This document shows, in pieces, positions 16,205-25,367 of a stretch of DNA of 64,000 bases. The stretch is from Myxococcales bacterium (GTDB lineage Bacteria; Myxococcota_A; Polyangia; Polyangiales; Polyangiaceae): the NCBI GenBank assembly GCA_025359105.1, contig JANYHK010000099.1:62001-126000 (forward strand), written 5' to 3'. Made by a program: the position numbers and the translations under genes. The notes below the pieces were generated by a model. That model was given only the letters and a program-made list of their open reading frames with translations. It was not told where the DNA came from and did not search any database. Every line of letters begins with the position of its first letter. Positions within the stretch are counted from its first letter, which is position 1.

Positions 16205-19200
16205 CTACCTCACGCCGTAGGAGATGACGCGGGGGCAGACGTAGGGCTTGAAGATGCGCTGCTTGCGGAGGAGGTACGAGGGGAACACGCTCTCGTCCTT
16301 CGACGGTCGGATGTCCATCTTCACCACCCCCTGCTGCGAGCGCAGCACCCACGTGACGACGATCGTGGCCGGTGCGCCGCGCTTGCCCGCCTCCGTCCCG
16401 TTTTCGATCTTCGAGGCCGCATCGAGGAGCCGGAAGAAGCCCCACTCGCCGGGGCGCAGGATCTCCTCGTCGAGGCTGCTGTACCCATGGATCTTGACCC
16501 GGCTCTGCTGGGACTTCGGATCCTTGGGGGGCCACTGGACCGCGACCCACTCCTCGGGCTCGTTCTTGTAGGTGTGGCTGATGCCGTTGATGTCGAACGT
16601 GACCTCCGCGATGTTCTCGCTCACGCTGTGGAGGTTGATCTCGAACTCGACGAGCGGGGTCTCGCTCTTCGGCGGGAACGTGGCCTTCGAGATCTCGAGC
16701 CCCCGGTCGAAGCACTTGAGGAAGCCGCCCGAATAGCTGGGCGTGTGCCCGAACTGCGTACCCGGGACGAAGTGATCGCCGACGAGATCGATCGAGCCCT
16801 TGAGGTTCGACTCGTAAAACCCGAAGAGGAGGCCGTTGCCCGGGCGGAAGAACTCGGTGTAGTCGGCGACCTTCACGTCCTTCCACGTGTCGGCGAAGGG
16901 GTAGCCGTCCTCGAGCTTGCTGTGCCACTTGGCCCAGACCGCGGACTCCCAGTTGCCGCCCTCGGTGCCCTGACGGCTGTTCGAGTAGCCGGCCCACGCC
17001 ATCTCGAGCGGGTTCAGGAGCAGCGGTGAGATGATGGGGCGCGTGAAGCCGCTCTGGGACGGCGAGAGGAGCTCGTTGGTCGTCCGGATCGCGTTCTCGA
17101 AGGCGGTGAGGACGTCCTTCGGCGATACGCCCTTGCCCTTGCTGTCACGGAGCTGGGTGAGGATGGCGACGAGGTTGGCGACGATGCGATCCTGGTAGTG
17201 CGCCAGCTGGGTCGCCGGCGGCTTGTTCGGGTCGATCTGGCCGACGGGGACGCCGAAGCGCACCATCGGCTGGAACGCGAGCTCGGGCGGCATCGGCTGA
17301 CGGGCGGGCGGCAGCGGCGCGAGGAGGCCGGCGTCGATGAGGATGCGCGTCGAGGGGTTCCTGTTGAGAAGCTCCTTCTTCGCCTCGTTCTCGATCACCG
17401 CCTCGGCGAACTCGGCCGTGCTCGGGTCGAGGCGCGTGTTCTCCTCGAGGATGCGCTCCATGCGGAGGTAGGGCCACGGGACCTCGCTCAAGGCCTGAAG
17501 CTCCTCGAGCGCCTCGTCGTTGCTCGTCGGCTTGCGGACGTCGAGATCCTTGAGAAAGTCGGCCCACGCGCGGATGTAGTTGTTGAAGTAGCGCTCGCGC
17601 AGCTCGTTCAGCTGCTTTTCCATCTGCGCGAGGCCGACCGGATCGGTCTCGCCGAGGACCCAGCGCTCGAGCGCGAGCTGCTTCGCGCGATCCTTGCCGA
17701 GGCGATCGCGCACGTACGTCTCCCAGCCGATCTTGGTGAACGCGCCGGTGACGACGAGCTCGGGGCTGCTCTTGGAGGTGACGTAGGAGCCGAACGCGGT
17801 GTTGAGGAAGATCGACTCACGCGTGATCGCCGGCACGTTCTCGTTCGCGTCGCGGATGAGGCCGCTGTACTCGCGGTCGGCGGCGGAGACGCGCTTCAGG
17901 AACGAGCGGACGCGGTTCTTGAGCCCCTCGTCGCACGTCCAGACGGGGATCTCCTTCCGCTTCATCAGCTCGAGGTAGTAGTTAACGTGCGGGCGCATGA
18001 CGTCTTTGTCGCCCTTGCCCGTCGCGCCGAGCGCGCGACCCCAGCCGTCGGTGAGGGCGCCCGTCTCCCAGTCGACGTCGAGCCTGTCGGTGTCGCACGC
18101 CTGCAGGTACGCCTTCAGGCGGTTGAAGTACGAGTTGTACTCGTCGGACGTGAGCTGGGTCTTGTCGACGATGGCGCGGAGCTCCTCCTCCAGGCGCATC
18201 TTCGTCGGACCGGCGAACCCGGTCTGAAGGCTCGAGATGTAGACGGTGCGTGTCGGCTCGTAGAGATCGTCGCCGACGTACATGCCCCAGCGGTAGCTGA
18301 TGGGCGCGCCTTCCTGCTTCCACGTGTCGAGCTGCTTCACCTGAGCGCGGAGATCGTCGAGTCGGCGCACCTTGTCGACGAGCGACAGGTTGCGATCGCT
18401 CCAGGCCACGCGGGTCGCCTCGGTGGCTATCCCTTCGGTCTGGGCGAGGAGGCCACGGTTCTTGAGGAACGTGCACGACGACGGCAAGACGAGGATGCTG
18501 GCGAGGAGGAGCGCCGCCGCCGCGAAGGCGATGCGGTTGATGAGCTGGCGCCTGATTTCGCCCTTGGTGCGGCCGGCGTAGTTCTGATCGGGGAAGACGA
18601 TGCGGCGGAAGACGTCGGTGACGAAGTAGCTCTTCGACTCGGTCGTCTGCTGGGGAGGCTGAATCTGCTGCGCGCTGCCGATGTTGAAGACGCGGAGCAT
18701 GCCGCCGATGACGCGGTCGATCGGGCTGCCCTCTTGCGTGCCGCTCGTGAAGTACACGCCGCGCAGAATGGGCGTCTCCTGGAACGCGTTGGGCGCGAAG
18801 AGCGACGTGACGAAGTCCGACAGGTTCTCCCTGAGCGACTGGAACTCGAGCGGGAAGTGGAAGACGGCGCGCCGTGCGTCTGCCGAGCGCTCGCTGCCGA
18901 TGCGGCGGACGGCGCGCGCGTGGAGGGTGAGCGCGAGCTCGTCGAACTCGTCCTCGAAGTGCGCGGCGGCGGTCTGCTGGCCCGGGCCCATCAGCGGAAA
19001 CGTCACGCCCCAAGGCTGCGAACGCTCACTCTTGCGGAGATCGTTCCAGAACTCGACGAAGCCCGCCACGAGATCCATCTTCGTGAACACCACGTAGATG
19101 GGGACGACCATGCGCAGGCGCGTCATCACCTCGTCGATGCGCGAGCGGATGCGCTTGGCCTGGGCGTCGATCTCCTCCTCGGTCGCCTGCATCAGGTCGG

Positions 19201-19822
19201 TGACGCTGATGGCGACGAGGATGCCGTTCACGGGCTTGCGTGCGCGGTACTTGAGGAGCATTCCGAGGAAGGCGAGCCACTCCTCGTGGTCGTCGGCCTC
19301 GGTCGTGTAGCGGCCCGCCGTGTCGAGGAGGATGCCCTCGTTGGTGAACCACCAGTCGCAGTTGCGCGTGCCGCCGATGCCGCGCACGCCCCCGCCCTTC
19401 GGATCGAGGAACGGAAACGCGAGGCCCGAGTGCTTGAGGGCCGTCGTCTTTCCGGCGCCCGGCGGGCCGATCATGATGTACCAGGGCAGCGAATAGAGCG
19501 CCGTCGCCCCGGTCTGGCCGAGCTTGCTCGCCTTCAGCGACGCGATGCCGCGCTGGAGCTGGACCTGGAGATCCATGATCTCGGCGCGGCGGTCGGGGCG
19601 GGCGTTGGCCGCCTGCTCCTCGGCCTGCTTGAGCATGTCGCGCTCGAGCTTCTTCGCCGCCATCACCATGCGGATGCGTCGGAAGAGGATCGCGGCGACC
19701 ACCATCAGGACGATGCCGACGGTGATGAGGATCTTCAGCCACAGGGCCCACGCGAGGAAATAGCCCCCGAGCCATGTCCCGATGAGGAGAAAGAGAGCGA
19801 TGATGATTGACCAGAGGACCAT
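16205..19822 (-). CDS. tssM: Type VI membrane-complex protein TssM (IcmF)
   Basis: 1205 residues, the usual size. TssM spans the inner membrane and periplasm, binding TssL in the inner membrane and TssJ outside. Two hydrophobic segments are at ~3-50 (IIIALFLLIGTWLGGYFLAW and ILITVGIVLMVVAAILF), and a third at ~430-450 (FAAAALLLASILVLPSSC). A Walker A motif GPPGAGKTTALKHSG lies at ~117, followed by the WWFTNEGILLDTAGRY block, so nucleotide binding seems intact. The periplasmic C-terminal half ends with the beta-rich domain that contacts TssJ. It follows tssL by 7 bp. Confidence 0.96.
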   Translation of the reverse strand: MVLWSIIIALFLLIGTWLGGYFLAWALWLKILITVGIVLMVVAAILFRRIRMVMAAKKLERDMLKQAEEQAANARPDRRAEIMDLQVQLQRGIASLKASKLGQTGATALYSLPWYIMIGPPGAGKTTALKHSGLAFPFLDPKGGGVRGIGGTRNCDWWFTNEGILLDTAGRYTTEADDHEEWLAFLGMLLKYRARKPVNGILVAISVTDLMQATEEEIDAQAKRIRSRIDEVMTRLRMVVPIYVVFTKMDLVAGFVEFWNDLRKSERSQPWGVTFPLMGPGQQTAAAHFEDEFDELALTLHARAVRRIGSERSADARRAVFHFPLEFQSLRENLSDFVTSLFAPNAFQETPILRGVYFTSGTQEGSPIDRVIGGMLRVFNIGSAQQIQPPQQTTESKSYFVTDVFRRIVFPDQNYAGRTKGEIRRQLINRIAFAAAALLLASILVLPSSCTFLKNRGLLAQTEGIATEATRVAWSDRNLSLVDKVRRLDDLRAQVKQLDTWKQEGAPISYRWGMYVGDDLYEPTRTVYISSLQTGFAGPTKMRLEEELRAIVDKTQLTSDEYNSYFNRLKAYLQACDTDRLDVDWETGALTDGWGRALGATGKGDKDVMRPHVNYYLELMKRKEIPVWTCDEGLKNRVRSFLKRVSAADREYSGLIRDANENVPAITRESIFLNTAFGSYVTSKSSPELVVTGAFTKIGWETYVRDRLGKDRAKQLALERWVLGETDPVGLAQMEKQLNELRERYFNNYIRAWADFLKDLDVRKPTSNDEALEELQALSEVPWPYLRMERILEENTRLDPSTAEFAEAVIENEAKKELLNRNPSTRILIDAGLLAPLPPARQPMPPELAFQPMVRFGVPVGQIDPNKPPATQLAHYQDRIVANLVAILTQLRDSKGKGVSPKDVLTAFENAIRTTNELLSPSQSGFTRPIISPLLLNPLEMAWAGYSNSRQGTEGGNWESAVWAKWHSKLEDGYPFADTWKDVKVADYTEFFRPGNGLLFGFYESNLKGSIDLVGDHFVPGTQFGHTPSYSGGFLKCFDRGLEISKATFPPKSETPLVEFEINLHSVSENIAEVTFDINGISHTYKNEPEEWVAVQWPPKDPKSQQSRVKIHGYSSLDEEILRPGEWGFFRLLDAASKIENGTEAGKRGAPATIVVTWVLRSQQGVVKMDIRPSKDESVFPSYLLRKQRIFKPYVCPRVISYGVR

Positions 19823-19829
19823 GACGCTC

Positions 19830-20522
19830 TCAGGGTTTCGCGGGCGACTGGGCCGCGCTGATCGTGGACGACTTGGTCATTCTGCTCGATGTGGCCGATG
19901 TGCCGATGAGCAGCGTCACCTTGAGGGCGACGAACAGGGCGAGTGCGAGCCCGAAGAACACGAGGGACAGGAGGACGATCGGGCGCTCCTGCTGGACGAG
20001 GGACCGCACCGCGTCGCGCGGCTCACCGTGGGGGCTGATGATCTCGCTGGCCGGAAGCGCGCGCGACACCTCGGCGCCGACCTGGTCCATGAGCGGGCCC
20101 ATGCCCTCGCCCTGGCGGACGGCGTACTTTCCGAGGAACCCGAGCTCGAGGCACCAGTAGAAGATTTCGAGGACGTGCGCCTTGTGCGTCTGCCCCTGCA
20201 GCGCCTGCATGCGCGTGAAGAAGCCCTCGCCAGCGGTGTTCTCGTTGAAGTAGAGAAACTGCAGCGGACGCGCGAGCCACTGGTTGCGGCCCGGCCAGTC
20301 GTTGCGCAGGACCTGCTCGTCCATGAACGCGGCGATCGCGTAGCGCGCCTCGTTGAAGTCCTCCTCGGGGATCCCGACGTCACGGCAGCGCCGCGCCATC
20401 TGGTCGAACATCGAGGAGATGCGGCGCTGGAGCTCGTCTGCCGGCGGCAGCGCGTGCGAGAGGCCGATCTGCGTGGCGAGGGAGAGGGCGCCGGCGCATG
20501 CCCAGTACATCTTGTCGATCAT
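19830..20522 (-). CDS. tssL: Type VI membrane-complex protein TssL (DotU)
   Basis: 230 residues. The cytoplasmic DotU domain has the diagnostic AAFMDEQVLRNDWPGRNQW (~65-83), LQFLYFNENTAGEGFF, and EIFYWCLELGFLGKY segments. A single C-terminal membrane anchor (VLLSLVFFGLALALFVALKV, ~184-204) follows. There is no OmpA-type peptidoglycan-binding extension, so cell-wall anchoring would need another protein. It lies 43 bp after tssK and 7 bp before tssM. Confidence 0.94.
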   Translation of the reverse strand: MIDKMYWACAGALSLATQIGLSHALPPADELQRRISSMFDQMARRCRDVGIPEEDFNEARYAIAAFMDEQVLRNDWPGRNQWLARPLQFLYFNENTAGEGFFTRMQALQGQTHKAHVLEIFYWCLELGFLGKYAVRQGEGMGPLMDQVGAEVSRALPASEIISPHGEPRDAVRSLVQQERPIVLLSLVFFGLALALFVALKVTLLIGTSATSSRMTKSSTISAAQSPAKP

Positions 20523-20565
20523 GCCCGCTGCCTCCTTCCTTCAAAGGCGTATAGGAACAAGGTGA

Positions 20566-21930
20566 TCATCGCAAATTCGCGGGGTCGACGGCAAAAAGCT
20601 GGAGTGTGACGGCGTCGGGCTCGAGGGGCTGGTAGATGGCGACCGTGCCCGTCCCGGCAATGTCGTTCCAGAAGTCGGGGGTCTTGGTGAGCTTGAAGTA
20701 GATGATGCCGCTGCGCACGGGCAGCGCCCCCGGCGGCCGGTACTCGAGCTCGAGCTTGGCGCCGTTGACGGCGCTGTTGAGGATCGAGTTGATGTGGTTC
20801 CAGGAGGCGATCTTGGCGAGCTTGGGCAGGCGGTCGCGGACCTGCCCTTCGGGGACGGCGCTCGTGGCGCGCACCGCCACGAAGAACTCACACTTGAGGA
20901 GGGCGCGGTCCTCGATCTGGCCGAGGTACATGCCGTCCTCGCGCTTGGTGAGCGGAACTTCGACGTATTTCTCCGCGACGACCGCGTCGAGGAGCGCATA
21001 GGCCCGCTGGAACATCGGCGAGAACGTCTCGCCGAGGTCCTGGTAGTTAAAACGCGGAATGGTCGTCGGATCTCCCTCCACGGCGAACGTACAGAGGAGA
21101 CCGATGAGCTGCGCCAGGGCGATGTAGGCGGCCTCGGGGTGGCTCGTCCCTTGGTCCACGAGGTGGGCGAAGACCGGGATGGTCAGGTTGAGCGCGTTCA
21201 AAAGCCAGAACTTGGCCGCGTCGCTCGCCTGGAACTCGACCGCCGCCGCGGTGCGCTGGCGGCGGGTGTCGGCGAGGCTGCGCTGCTTCGCGGTCATCGC
21301 CTCGAGCAGGCGGGTGAAGCCGGTCATGAGGAACGGCGACGCCGAAATGCGTAGGACCGGTGGGACGAACCCCTCGCGCACGATGATCGTGCCGGTGGCC
21401 GAGCGCGTGAGCTGCGCGACGCGAAGGAGATCGAGCGCGTCCTTGCGCTCGTCGCCGATGATGACGCGGTAGTTGCGGCGCGCGAACTGCATCGCCTGCT
21501 CGCCCTGCCCGAGGTTGTAGTCGAGCAGCGAGCCGTGCTCGCGGACGTAACGGGTGAGCGCGCCGGGCCGCGCGTCCAGATCGACGTTCGCGCCGGTCTC
21601 GTTCTCCGTCGCCAGGCCGATGAAGACGTCGAGCGTGCGGGTCTGCGCGGTGAGCGCGTTCTCGATGGGGCGCGCCGGGACCTGATCGTCGAGGTTCTCG
21701 CCGAGGAACACCGGCGTGCCGTCGGGGAGGATCCCCGAGAGGCGGGCGAGCCGGAACTGGCCGGTCGCGAGCGCGCGCTCGTCGATCTCGATGTCGGTGA
21801 CGCCCCACCCGTAAGGGCTCGCGGCGGCGATGCGGTCACCCAGGAGCTGCTCGTGGTAGCGATCGAGCTGCTGCAGGTGGTGCTGCGTGATGAACAGCCC
21901 CTCGGTCCAGACGAGCTTTTTCGCCCTCAT
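20566..21930 (-). CDS. tssK: Type VI baseplate connector TssK
   Basis: 454 residues from the ATG at 21930. The N-terminus MRAKKLVWTEGLFITQHHLQ is the TssK signature; TssK trimers connect the baseplate wedges to the TssM/TssL membrane complex. The start overlaps the tssJ stop in an ATGA arrangement, so translation is coupled. The open frame continues to 22530 in the tssJ shadow, but that part is Arg-rich and not protein. The C-terminal region includes AKIASWNHINSILNSAVNG, also typical. Confidence 0.95.
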   Translation of the reverse strand: MRAKKLVWTEGLFITQHHLQQLDRYHEQLLGDRIAAASPYGWGVTDIEIDERALATGQFRLARLSGILPDGTPVFLGENLDDQVPARPIENALTAQTRTLDVFIGLATENETGANVDLDARPGALTRYVREHGSLLDYNLGQGEQAMQFARRNYRVIIGDERKDALDLLRVAQLTRSATGTIIVREGFVPPVLRISASPFLMTGFTRLLEAMTAKQRSLADTRRQRTAAAVEFQASDAAKFWLLNALNLTIPVFAHLVDQGTSHPEAAYIALAQLIGLLCTFAVEGDPTTIPRFNYQDLGETFSPMFQRAYALLDAVVAEKYVEVPLTKREDGMYLGQIEDRALLKCEFFVAVRATSAVPEGQVRDRLPKLAKIASWNHINSILNSAVNGAKLELEYRPPGALPVRSGIIYFKLTKTPDFWNDIAGTGTVAIYQPLEPDAVTLQLFAVDPANLR

Positions 21931-22619
21931 TTCTCGCTCTTTCCCGGATTTTCTTTTTCTTCCGGAGACGAGAACTTCAGGCGCGTCTGGATGTGGCGAC
22001 CGCTCACCGGGAAATCGTCGGCGTGGTCGGAGCCCTCGTCGATCTTGGAGCCGTCCACCCAGATCACGAAATGCGGGTTCGTCGGCGTGGCCTTCCCGGC
22101 GTCGCCGGCGTCGGGGCCGTCGGCGGTGGGGCCGGCGTTGGAGCATTCTCCCTTGCCGGGCGGAGGGGGCAGCTCGAGCACGGTGTACCAGCTGCGCCCC
22201 TTCGGCGTGCGGAACAGGGCGACGGCGGCGATGTACATGGCCTTCTCGTCGCGCTCGAACTTCACGTCCGTTCGAGAGTCCGGGTAGACGGTGAGCTCCT
22301 CGGTCTTGATGAGATCTTCCTTGAGGGTGTTCTTGTCGTCCTTCCAGAGGTCTCGGAAGTTCGCGTTGTTCAGACGGACATCGGTCGCGAGCTGGTAGAT
22401 GCGGACCTGGACCGGGCGGGGCTCGCCGCTCTCGGTCTGGTTGATGCGCTCCGACCCGATGAGGGTCATGTCCACCATCTGCAGCTTGCACTTGTCGGGC
22501 TCTCGGATCGGCAAGATCGTCGGGCCGCACGCCACGAACGCGCCGAGAGGTGCGCCCACCGCGACGGTGAACGCGAGGATCCCGAGGGTCGTTCGAACGA
22601 GGTAGCCCGCGTTTGCCAT
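21927..22619 (-). CDS. tssJ: Type VI outer-membrane lipoprotein TssJ
   Basis: 230 residues. The signal peptide ends in the lipobox GAFVAC (~26-31). The mature domain shows the TssJ/VasD pattern: a strand around CKLQMVDMTLIGSERIN, then PVQVRIYQLATDVRLNNANF, and DLWKDDKNTLKEDLI. TssJ anchors the TssLM complex to the outer membrane. A Pro/Asp-rich insert (~155-180, PPPPGKGECSNAG) and a Glu/Lys tail are additions to the common core. The start overlaps the clpV stop by 1 base (TGATG) and the stop overlaps the tssK start. Confidence 0.9.
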   Translation of the reverse strand: MANAGYLVRTTLGILAFTVAVGAPLGAFVACGPTILPIREPDKCKLQMVDMTLIGSERINQTESGEPRPVQVRIYQLATDVRLNNANFRDLWKDDKNTLKEDLIKTEELTVYPDSRTDVKFERDEKAMYIAAVALFRTPKGRSWYTVLELPPPPGKGECSNAGPTADGPDAGDAGKATPTNPHFVIWVDGSKIDEGSDHADDFPVSGRHIQTRLKFSSPEEKENPGKSEK

Positions 22620-25306
22620 CAGCCCGTGCCTCCGCGCCGGGATTCCCCGACGGCTTCCTCCGCGATGACGATGTCCCCTGCCGGATCGACGGTCAGGCGC
22701 ATTCCCTCGAGCGGCTTGTCGGCCGCCATCCGCTGCAGGATCTCCGTGGAAAGGAGAGGGAGAACCGTCCCGCGCAGGATGTGGTCGACGTTGCGCGCGC
22801 CGCTCTCGACCTCGCGGCAGCGGGCGGCGATCGCGTTGACCACCGAGTCGTCGATGGCGAGCTTGATGCCGTGCGATTCCATCGCGCGACGCGCGACGCC
22901 GTTGAGCTTCATGCGGGCGATGCCGGCGAGCGCCTCGGGGCCGATCGGGATGTACGGGACCACGGTCATGCGCGCGAGGAGCGCGGGCTTGAAGTGGGCC
23001 GTGAGCGTCGGCTTCACGAGGGACGTCAGATCCTCGAGTGACGGGATCTCGCCGCCGGGGGGCGCGGCGCTGGTGAGGAGATCGGTCGCGAGGTTGCTCG
23101 TGAGGATGACGACCGTGTTCTTGAAATCGATGACGCGGCCTTCGCCGTCGGCGAGCATGCCCTTGTCGAACACCTGGTAGAAGATGTTCAGGACTTCCTT
23201 GTCAGCCTTCTCGCACTCGTCGAGGAGGACCACCGAGTACGGGCGCTGGCGGACCGCCTCCGTCAGGACGCCGCCTTCGCCGAAGCCGACGTAGCCGGGC
23301 GGCGAGCCGATCAGGCGCGAGACGGTGTGGCGCTCCTGGAACTCGCTCATGTTGATCGTGACGATGAAGCGCTCACCGCCGAAGAGCAGATCGGCGAGGC
23401 CGAGCGCCGTCTCCGTCTTGCCGACGCCGGACGGGCCGACGAGGAGGAACACGCCCATCGGCTGCTGCGTGGGCTTCAGGCCGGCGCGCGCCGCGCGGAG
23501 CTCGCGCGCGATGACGGCGAGCGCCGGATCCTGGCCGCGCACGCGCTGACGGAGGCGCTCCTCGGTGTTGAGGATGCCCTGGATGTCGTCCTTCACCATC
23601 TTGCCCACGGGGATGCCGGTCCAGTCGGCGACGATGCTCGCGACGAGCCCTTCGTCGACGTCGGCGTGCACGAGCAGATCCTCGTGCTTGATGGCCTTCA
23701 GCTTGTCGATTTCGGCGCGGAGCTCGGGGCGCTTGGCTTCGTTGCCGGCCGCGAGCTCCTTGCGGAGCGCGTCGATCGCCGTGATGATCTCGCGCTGCCC
23801 GGCGGCCTTGGCCTCGAGCTCGGTGGCGCGGACCTTCAGCTCGGCCTGCTTCGTCTCGGCGATCGTCTTGGCCTCTTCGCTGATCGAGAGGCCGGCCTTG
23901 AAATCGCGGGCGTACGCCTCGAGCTCGCGCTCGACCGCCGCGAGGGCCGCGCGCGTGTCCTCGAGGACGGCGGGCGGTGCGCCGCGCACGACCTTGACGC
24001 GCGCGGCGCTGGTGTCGAGGAGATCGACGGCCTTGTCCGGGAGCAGGCGCCCGCTGATGTAGCGGCTGGAGAGCGTGACGGCGGCCCGCACGGCCTCGTC
24101 CTGGATGACGATCCCGTGCGCCTCCTCGAAGCGCTTGGCGAGGCCGCGCATCATGACGATGGCGTTTTCGATGGACGGCTCGTCCACCTTGACCGGCTGG
24201 AAGCGGCGCTCGAGCGCGGCGTCCTTCTCGAAGTAGCGCTTGAACTCGGCCCACGTCGTCGCCGCGATCGTGCGCAGCTCGCCGCGCGCGAGGGCGGGCT
24301 TGAGCAAGTTGGCCGCGTCGCCGCCGCCCTGCTGACCGCCGGCGCCGATGATCGTGTGCGCCTCGTCGATGAAGAGGACGATCGGCTTTGGCGAGGCCTT
24401 CACCTCGGCGATGACGCCCTTCAGGCGGTTCTCGAACTCGCCCTTCACGCCCGCGCCGGCCTGGAGCGCGCCGAGATCGAGGACGCAGAGGTGCACGTCC
24501 CTCAGCTGCTCGGGGACGGTGCCCTCGGCGATACGGACGGCGAGCCCCTCGACGAGCGCGGTCTTTCCGACGCCGGCCTCGCCGACAATGATCGGGTTAT
24601 TTTTCCGGCGGCGGCCGAGGATGTCGACGATCTGGCGGATCTCCGCCTCGCGCCCGAAGACCGGATCGATCTCGCCGGCGCGCGCGCGCTCGGTCAGGTC
24701 GGTCGTGAACTTGGCGAGCGGGCCGTCGGGCTTGCCGAGGCCGGTGGTCGCGCCTTTGCCGGTCCCGGGCTCTCCGTCGCCACCGCCAGCGCCGCCGCCC
24801 GGCTTGCCGGCCGCGGTCTTCAGATCGTCGGCGGCCTCGCCGCTCGCCGCGGCGATGGTGGCGAGGTTGCGGCGCACTTCGTCGCGCGGGAGCCGCTCGA
24901 GGAGCGACATTTCCGTGGGCAAATACCGGGTCTGCGCCATGAGCAGGCGAACGAGGAGCCCGCCGGAGCGCACGAGATCCTCACCGAGCTCGGTCGACGT
25001 GTAGAGCCAGGCGTCCTGGATCCAGTCCCAGACGAGGTTGTCGAACACCGGCTTGCCGGCGTTGCCGCGGCGCAGCTCGCTCAGGTAGCGCTGGAGGTAG
25101 GTTCGGGCGCCGGTGGTGTCGACGCGGAAGTGGCTGAAGACCTCGTTGATGTCGCTGTACGGATCGTCGATCAACGCGAGGAGGACGTGCTCGACGGTCA
25201 CCTCGTAGTGCTGGGACGACAGGCACATCCCCGCAGCGGTGTTGAGCGCGCGCTTGCACGTCTCGTTGAGCTTTCGAGCAAGGTTCTTCGGTTCGGCGAC
25301 GAGCAT
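22619..25306 (-). CDS. clpV: Type VI sheath-disassembly ATPase ClpV (TssH)
   Basis: 895 residues, a full-length HSP100. The N-terminal Clp_N repeats occupy ~1-155. The first AAA+ domain has Walker A GEAGVGKTALVEG near residue 240 and Walker B VLFIDEAHTIIGAG. The second has Walker A GPSGVGKTETALG near 620 and Walker B VVLLDECEKAD. ClpV unfolds and recycles contracted TssB-TssC sheaths. A Gly-rich linker (GKPGGGAGGGDGEPGTGKG) separates the N-domain. It is the first gene of the tss operon, 61 bp downstream of the transglycosylase gene on the same strand; I saw no convincing sigma-54 site in that gap. Confidence 0.95.
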   Translation of the reverse strand: MLVAEPKNLARKLNETCKRALNTAAGMCLSSQHYEVTVEHVLLALIDDPYSDINEVFSHFRVDTTGARTYLQRYLSELRRGNAGKPVFDNLVWDWIQDAWLYTSTELGEDLVRSGGLLVRLLMAQTRYLPTEMSLLERLPRDEVRRNLATIAAASGEAADDLKTAAGKPGGGAGGGDGEPGTGKGATTGLGKPDGPLAKFTTDLTERARAGEIDPVFGREAEIRQIVDILGRRRKNNPIIVGEAGVGKTALVEGLAVRIAEGTVPEQLRDVHLCVLDLGALQAGAGVKGEFENRLKGVIAEVKASPKPIVLFIDEAHTIIGAGGQQGGGDAANLLKPALARGELRTIAATTWAEFKRYFEKDAALERRFQPVKVDEPSIENAIVMMRGLAKRFEEAHGIVIQDEAVRAAVTLSSRYISGRLLPDKAVDLLDTSAARVKVVRGAPPAVLEDTRAALAAVERELEAYARDFKAGLSISEEAKTIAETKQAELKVRATELEAKAAGQREIITAIDALRKELAAGNEAKRPELRAEIDKLKAIKHEDLLVHADVDEGLVASIVADWTGIPVGKMVKDDIQGILNTEERLRQRVRGQDPALAVIARELRAARAGLKPTQQPMGVFLLVGPSGVGKTETALGLADLLFGGERFIVTINMSEFQERHTVSRLIGSPPGYVGFGEGGVLTEAVRQRPYSVVLLDECEKADKEVLNIFYQVFDKGMLADGEGRVIDFKNTVVILTSNLATDLLTSAAPPGGEIPSLEDLTSLVKPTLTAHFKPALLARMTVVPYIPIGPEALAGIARMKLNGVARRAMESHGIKLAIDDSVVNAIAARCREVESGARNVDHILRGTVLPLLSTEILQRMAADKPLEGMRLTVDPAGDIVIAEEAVGESRRGGTG

Positions 25307-25367
25307 TCAGACCTCGGTGTTGACAGGTCGGCGGATAGTAGCGAAGTCCAGGGGACTTTCCCGCCTA

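Noticed and set aside
21931-22530. N-terminal extension of tssK
   Set aside because: Shadow of tssJ; the TssK signature starts at 21930 with coupled ATGA.
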